Origin: an uncultured Brachyspira sp.
GTDB lineage: Bacteria; Cyanobacteriota; Vampirovibrionia; Gastranaerophilales; Gastranaerophilaceae
Assembly (NCBI GenBank): GCA_900321895.1
Contig: ONYB01000050.1
Location: forward strand, 1 to 10,220
Direction of reading: 5' to 3'
DNA: 10,220 nucleotides
Below, piece by piece: positions 7,207 through 10,220 of the stretch. The first letter of the stretch is position 1. Each line of letters begins with the position of its first letter. Both the position numbers and the translations under genes were made by a program. A model generated the notes under the pieces. It searched no databases and was not told where the DNA came from. It was given only the letters and a program-made list of their open reading frames with translations.

Positions 7207-7352
7207 TCCTTGTTAGTGTCCTTTTTAGGATTGTAAACTTTTCTTAACAAAAGTCTTAAAATATTAAAGATTATCTCAAAGTGTGCCGTAGATAAGAATA
7301 CTAGGATAAGAATGTTACTAAGATAAGCGAAAGGACTTAAAGGGTACACAAA
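7207..7352 (+). promoter_or_regulatory. Intergenic leader region with GATAAG repeats
   Basis: This 146-bp spacer separates the reductase from the 641-aa gene. It holds TTTTCTTAACA (7239-7249), an AT-rich tract, and three direct copies of GATAAG at 7291, 7305 and 7322, set in a loosely repeated GATAAGAAT(n)ACTAR context. A reversed copy, TTATC, lies at 7271-7275. AAAGGG at 7339-7344, with an 8-nt spacer, is the ribosome site for the ATG at 7353. I could not pick a convincing -35/-10 pair. No clear terminator for the reductase is seen. The repeats may be binding sites for a regulator, or part of a 5' leader. Confidence 0.45.
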
Positions 7353-9278
7353 ATGGGATTGGCAGCATCACAAGCAAGATTTTTAGCCATAACTTCCAGA
7401 AAAGCCAGTTGTGAATTTCAGTCTATGCAGATTGCACAACAGAAACTTTCGCTTACTCGTGAATTGGAACAGGCAACAGAGGACTACAACAGTTCTCTTG
7501 ATGCTACAAAATTGGTTTATGACCCGTCAGGCGAAGGCAATACAACATTTGATTTCTCTTATGACTTGGTTATGAACCCATCGGAGGTTAACAACTATAC
7601 GCCGTTTATGATGTCGAGATCTGACGGTAGAATTGCTTTGAACGGCAAAATGGCTCAGGCTGCAAAACTTGCAGGGATTCCGCAAGAAGGTGGCGAGCCC
7701 AGCAAAGATTCATTCAATAAATTTATTGAAGCGATGGTTGCAACAGGCGGTATGACAGAAACTGCTGCAATCGGAGTTCGTAAAACCGGTTATCAGAGAT
7801 ATGCCGGTCTTGGTGGTGAGCTTTTGGACAAAACTCAAACCATGGATATGAATTTGAGCAACTTGATTAACTACATCGACTTGAGAGCTGGCGCAGCAAG
7901 TGCCGGTGTATTAGATAAAGGCAACAATAAATATGAGTTCGGTGAAGATTACGAATTGAATACAACCTTCCCGAAATATAATTCTAACAAAGCAAACGAC
8001 CATTTCTATGCTTGGAATAAAGACCATACAGAAGTTACGGATTATGGTAAATACAATATTGAATTGTCAGAATCACTCAACTTTAATAAAGAATCAAATT
8101 ACTTGAGCATTAACGGCACAAGGGTTTCAAACTCAAACGGTTCTGCGTCATACACATTGTCTGATTTGTTGACAAAAGATATTACACTTGCATTCACAAA
8201 GAAAAGTAAAAAAGATGACCCGACCACTATGTGGAAGAAAATATTGGGCAATTCAAGTTCGTTCTTGAACGCATCAACAATTCTTGACGGCAAAGCTGAC
8301 TTGATTTCGTTGATTGGTGTTGAAAGAAACAAAGACGGTAATTATTATTACAACAACCAAAAACTTGATAGTGATGACAGATTAGTTTTGGATGCCTTGA
8401 ACAATATGGTAACAGGTTTTGCAAAAGTTTTGAATGTCGGCGATTCCGATGCTGATGCTCAAGCTTTCAACTATGCAATTCAAGAAACTTTGGCGTTGTT
8501 AACCCGTTCTAAAGATTTGGGCAGCACAACATTTGTAACCGATACTTACAAGGCTTGTATTGACGGTTCAAAAGACTATAACTGTTGGGTTTACAAGAAT
8601 TCTAACAAATCTAATAACGCAAATACGAGAGCTATCAGCCTTACTTCGTTGGCTGAATCCTTCTTGACTTTGTACGCAAACGGCAAGAACGGTTTTGAGC
8701 CGAACGGTAACAACTCAACACCTTACTACATCACGGATTCTGCGAAAGATTCTTTCTATGTAACGGATGATCAGGGTTACTTGTTCTCGGTAGATTTGAC
8801 AGGTGATAACAAACAAACTACAGCAGACTTGTACAATACAGAATACTACAGCATTTTGTTCAACTCATTATGTAATAACGGGTGGTACGAAAACAGCTAC
8901 ATTGACGATGAAAAATACTTGCAAAATGCTTTGCAAAACGGTCAGTTGTTCATAACCTCTCTGAACGAAAATGACGGATATTGTTATCAACACAGATATA
9001 ACAGCAGCACAACAACCGATGTAAACTTGGCAAGCGGTCGTACTTGGCACTTCAATGATTACGGATATTTGACTGTTGTAACCGATGAGGATGCTATTAC
9101 TCAGGCTGAACAAAAATACACTCAACTCAAGAACAAAATCAACTACAAAGAAGAAGAACTTGAGCTTGATATGAAACAGTTAGACCTTGAAATTTCCTCA
9201 CTTCAAACCGAATATGATTCCGTCAAGGGTATGATTTCCAAGAACCTTGAAAAGACCTTCTCGCTCTTCCAGAGTTAA
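7353..9278 (+). CDS. Large protein of unknown function with helical ends, lineage-specific
   Basis: This encodes 641 aa. I recall the opening residues (GLAASQARFLAITSRK, then EFQSMQIAQQKLSLTREL) from many uncharacterised proteins of Gastranaerophilales; this could not be checked. The N-terminal ~50 residues look helical. The middle (about 70-580) is rich in Asn, Ser, Thr, Asp and Tyr, as in surface or fibrous proteins. The last ~60 residues form a strong heptad-like coiled coil (QKYTQLKNKINYKEEELELD, then MKQLDLEISSLQTEYDSVKG). The helix-domain-helix layout recalls flagellar axial proteins, where N- and C-terminal helices pair, but I see no specific flagellin or hook motif. There is no classical signal peptide. 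Codon use favours C-ending codons for Asn, Phe and Tyr more than neighbouring genes, which suggests high expression. Export by a non-Sec route is speculation. Confidence 0.85.
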   Translation: MGLAASQARFLAITSRKASCEFQSMQIAQQKLSLTRELEQATEDYNSSLDATKLVYDPSGEGNTTFDFSYDLVMNPSEVNNYTPFMMSRSDGRIALNGKMAQAAKLAGIPQEGGEPSKDSFNKFIEAMVATGGMTETAAIGVRKTGYQRYAGLGGELLDKTQTMDMNLSNLINYIDLRAGAASAGVLDKGNNKYEFGEDYELNTTFPKYNSNKANDHFYAWNKDHTEVTDYGKYNIELSESLNFNKESNYLSINGTRVSNSNGSASYTLSDLLTKDITLAFTKKSKKDDPTTMWKKILGNSSSFLNASTILDGKADLISLIGVERNKDGNYYYNNQKLDSDDRLVLDALNNMVTGFAKVLNVGDSDADAQAFNYAIQETLALLTRSKDLGSTTFVTDTYKACIDGSKDYNCWVYKNSNKSNNANTRAISLTSLAESFLTLYANGKNGFEPNGNNSTPYYITDSAKDSFYVTDDQGYLFSVDLTGDNKQTTADLYNTEYYSILFNSLCNNGWYENSYIDDEKYLQNALQNGQLFITSLNENDGYCYQHRYNSSTTTDVNLASGRTWHFNDYGYLTVVTDEDAITQAEQKYTQLKNKINYKEEELELDMKQLDLEISSLQTEYDSVKGMISKNLEKTFSLFQS

Positions 9279-9295
9279 GCTATGAGCCGTAGTTC

Positions 9296-9676
9296 TTAGT
9301 TCCTGATGTCCGTAACTTTAATCAAATGCCAGCCGAATTGCGTGTGGACAGGTTCGGAAACTTCACCAACTTTCATTGAGAACGCTTTTTTCTCAAATTC
9401 CGGAACCATCTGACCGTGGCTAAAATAGCCTAAAGCTCCACCATTTCTGCCTGACGGGCAAAGCGAATACATCCTTGCATAGTTTTCAAAACTTCCGCCG
9501 TTGTCGATATCTTTTTTTATTTGAACGGCTTCTGCAGCAGTTCTGACTAAGATGTGGCTTGCTGCGACTTGAGTTGTGTCAACGGGTTGGTCGTTGTAGC
9601 CCCAAGATCTTGCAAAACTTACCCCTGTCAAAAGTATGAGTATCGCTAAAATTCTAAATACAAAGTTCTTAATCAT
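9296..9676 (-). CDS. Exported parvulin-type peptidyl-prolyl cis-trans isomerase
   Basis: This is a 126-aa protein that should catalyse cis-trans isomerisation of prolyl bonds in exported proteins. A signal peptide occupies about residues 1-21 (MIKNFVFRILAILILLTGVSFA, cleavage near FA/RS). A single parvulin domain then fills the rest, with ASHILV, the central Cys in YSLCPSGRNGGALGYF, GQMVPEFEKKAF, GEVSEPVHTQFGWHLIKV and a C-terminal stop directly after the last strand. These match E. coli PpiC closely (CPSGKRGG, GQMVPAFD, HTQFGYHIIKV). It lacks the SurA/PrsA chaperone domain. An upstream in-frame ATG (9841) would add 55 residues lying inside the response regulator gene in another frame; the start at 9676 is chosen for the signal peptide, AGGAG at 9681-9685, and an ATGA overlap with the regulator's stop. 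It is probably translated by coupling. Confidence 0.88.
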   Translation of the reverse strand: MIKNFVFRILAILILLTGVSFARSWGYNDQPVDTTQVAASHILVRTAAEAVQIKKDIDNGGSFENYARMYSLCPSGRNGGALGYFSHGQMVPEFEKKAFSMKVGEVSEPVHTQFGWHLIKVTDIRN

Positions 9677-10059
9677 AATGCTCCTATCTTGTCGTACGCT
9701 CCTGACATTTGGCAGTAGTATTTCGGGATGTAATCCACCCCGTAGCGGGCTGCGATTTGTGCAATGTCGGGTGCTGCCGAAATTATAACAATCTTGCTGT
9801 TTTTGTACTCTTTGAACAGTTGAATTTGTCGAATAAACCATTCGCCCGCCATTAGCGGTAAAAAGTCCGCCTCCATTTGCATATCCGTGAGAATTATGTC
9901 AAACGGTTCGTCTTGAAAAAGTTCCAATTTTTCAACGCCTTCTCTGGCGGAAAGTACGGTTTCGATTTCGATTTCTTTTCCGGCAAAAACTTTTCTCAAA
10001 GCAATTTTGTGGAAATCAACCCATTTTTGCGAGTCATCAACTATCAAAATTCTTTTCAT
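9673..10059 (-). CDS. Stand-alone response regulator receiver domain
   Basis: This encodes 128 aa, a single CheY-like receiver with no output domain. Conserved positions are all visible: acidic pair D8-D9 (ILIVDDS), phospho-acceptor D59 (IILTDMQM), S94 (VIISAA) and K113 (YIPKYY). It would be phosphorylated by a histidine kinase, not found here, and act through protein contact. An in-frame TAA lies 9 nt upstream of the ATG, so the start is fixed. No Shine-Dalgarno sequence precedes it, and an extended -10 box ends 6 nt before the ATG, so the mRNA is probably leaderless. Its TGA stop overlaps the ATG of the isomerase gene (ATGA). The loop after D59 (EADFLPLMAGEW) is a little longer than in typical CheY. 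Confidence 0.9.
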   Translation of the reverse strand: MKRILIVDDSQKWVDFHKIALRKVFAGKEIEIETVLSAREGVEKLELFQDEPFDIILTDMQMEADFLPLMAGEWFIRQIQLFKEYKNSKIVIISAAPDIAQIAARYGVDYIPKYYCQMSGAYDKIGAL

Positions 10060-10065
10060 ACAAAA

Positions 10066-10074
10066 AGTTTAGCA
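10066..10074 (-). promoter_or_regulatory. Extended -10 promoter, leaderless start
   Basis: On the minus strand TGC-TAAACT (hexamer 10066-10071, four of six to consensus) is followed by 6 nt and the ATG of the receiver gene. The layout copies that at 6250-6265. No good -35 box is seen at 16-18 bp, which extended -10 promoters tolerate. Confidence 0.5.
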
Positions 10075-10086
10075 CAAGATTTTTTT

Positions 10087-10116
10087 ATTAAAAGGGGGCA
10101 ATGGTGGAGTGCCCCC
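10087..10116 (-). terminator. Hairpin terminator of the partial right-end gene
   Basis: GGGGGCA (10094-10100) pairs with TGCCCCC (10110-10116), a 7-bp GC-rich stem with a 9-nt loop. On the minus strand it is followed by TTTT and further A/T bases, and it begins 4 bp after the stop of the gene at 10121. The U-run is short, so termination may be partial. Confidence 0.65.
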
Positions 10117-10120
10117 GAGG

Positions 10121-10220
10121 TTAATCGAGCGGAACGACAATAACGTAGTCGTTGCCTTCTCTGATTTTTGTAATCTTTGACAAATCTGTGTCGTCGTCAA
10201 ATGAAAAACTCTGAGAAATT
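10121..10220 (-). CDS. C-terminal end of an unknown protein (partial)
   Basis: Only the last 32 codons are inside the window, read on the minus strand and ending with TAA at 10121-10123. The visible residues include a run of three Asp (FDDDTD), SKITKIREGNDY and a hydrophobic C-terminal strand VIVVPLD. The strand-like end and the terminator immediately afterwards support a real gene. There is too little sequence to name a family. The upstream part lies outside the window. Confidence 0.6.
   Translation of the reverse strand, partial: ISQSFSFDDDTDLSKITKIREGNDYVIVVPLD

Noticed and set aside
7207..7240. Rho-independent terminator after the panE-like gene
   Set aside because: The TCCT-TTTT-AGGA pairing is only 4 bp and has no following U-run.
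9677..9841. N-terminal 55-residue extension of the parvulin protein
   Set aside because: It lies inside the receiver gene in another frame and would bury the signal peptide; the ATGA overlap and AGGAG support 9676.
9877..10143. Plus-strand 88-codon open frame
   Set aside because: It is antisense to the well-supported receiver gene and the terminator, with no family resemblance.

Overview
The window is AT-rich chromosomal DNA that reads as core and lineage-specific genes, not as a phage, plasmid or defence island. The best guess at the host is a non-photosynthetic relative of Cyanobacteria (Vampirovibrionia/Melainabacteria, gut order Gastranaerophilales). Two things suggest this. The RNase E/G reads through its S1 and catalytic parts much like cyanobacterial RNase E. 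The 641-aa protein starts with MGLAASQARFLAITSRK, which I recall, without being able to check, from many proteins of that group. The genetic code is standard and starts include ATG and TTG.

Layout. Positions 1-132 hold a non-coding fold-back repeat. A minus-strand SprA-family putative metallopeptidase (173-613) and a plus-strand operon diverge from a short region with two sigma70-type promoters (645-673 minus, 702-730 plus). The operon runs 764-6192 with small gaps or overlaps: a 114-aa unknown, a radical SAM protein (TIGR03960 type fused to a TIGR03936/DUF2344 domain), an RNase E/G with a long charged tail, and two small membrane proteins. The first of these starts at a TTG inside the end of the RNase gene. 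Next comes a 2-dehydropantoate 2-reductase-like gene with its own near-consensus promoter, placed so that the transcript should begin at the ATG (leaderless). A 146-bp spacer with three GATAAG repeats precedes a 641-aa protein of unknown function that has helical ends and an Asn/Ser/Thr/Tyr-rich middle.

The right end is on the minus strand. A partial gene (its last 32 codons) ends at a hairpin terminator. A stand-alone receiver-domain response regulator follows, also apparently leaderless, and overlaps by ATGA an exported parvulin-type prolyl isomerase. That gene converges on the 641-aa gene with a 17-bp gap and no visible terminator.

Functionally, the radical SAM/RNase E/G pair suggests an RNA-processing or translation-linked operon. 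The regulator/isomerase pair suggests a small envelope-related unit. I found no CRISPR array, tRNA, rRNA, transposase or recognisable defence system. The most noteworthy items are the 641-aa protein, the two matching leaderless promoter/start arrangements, the regulator-isomerase coupling and the fold-back repeat.
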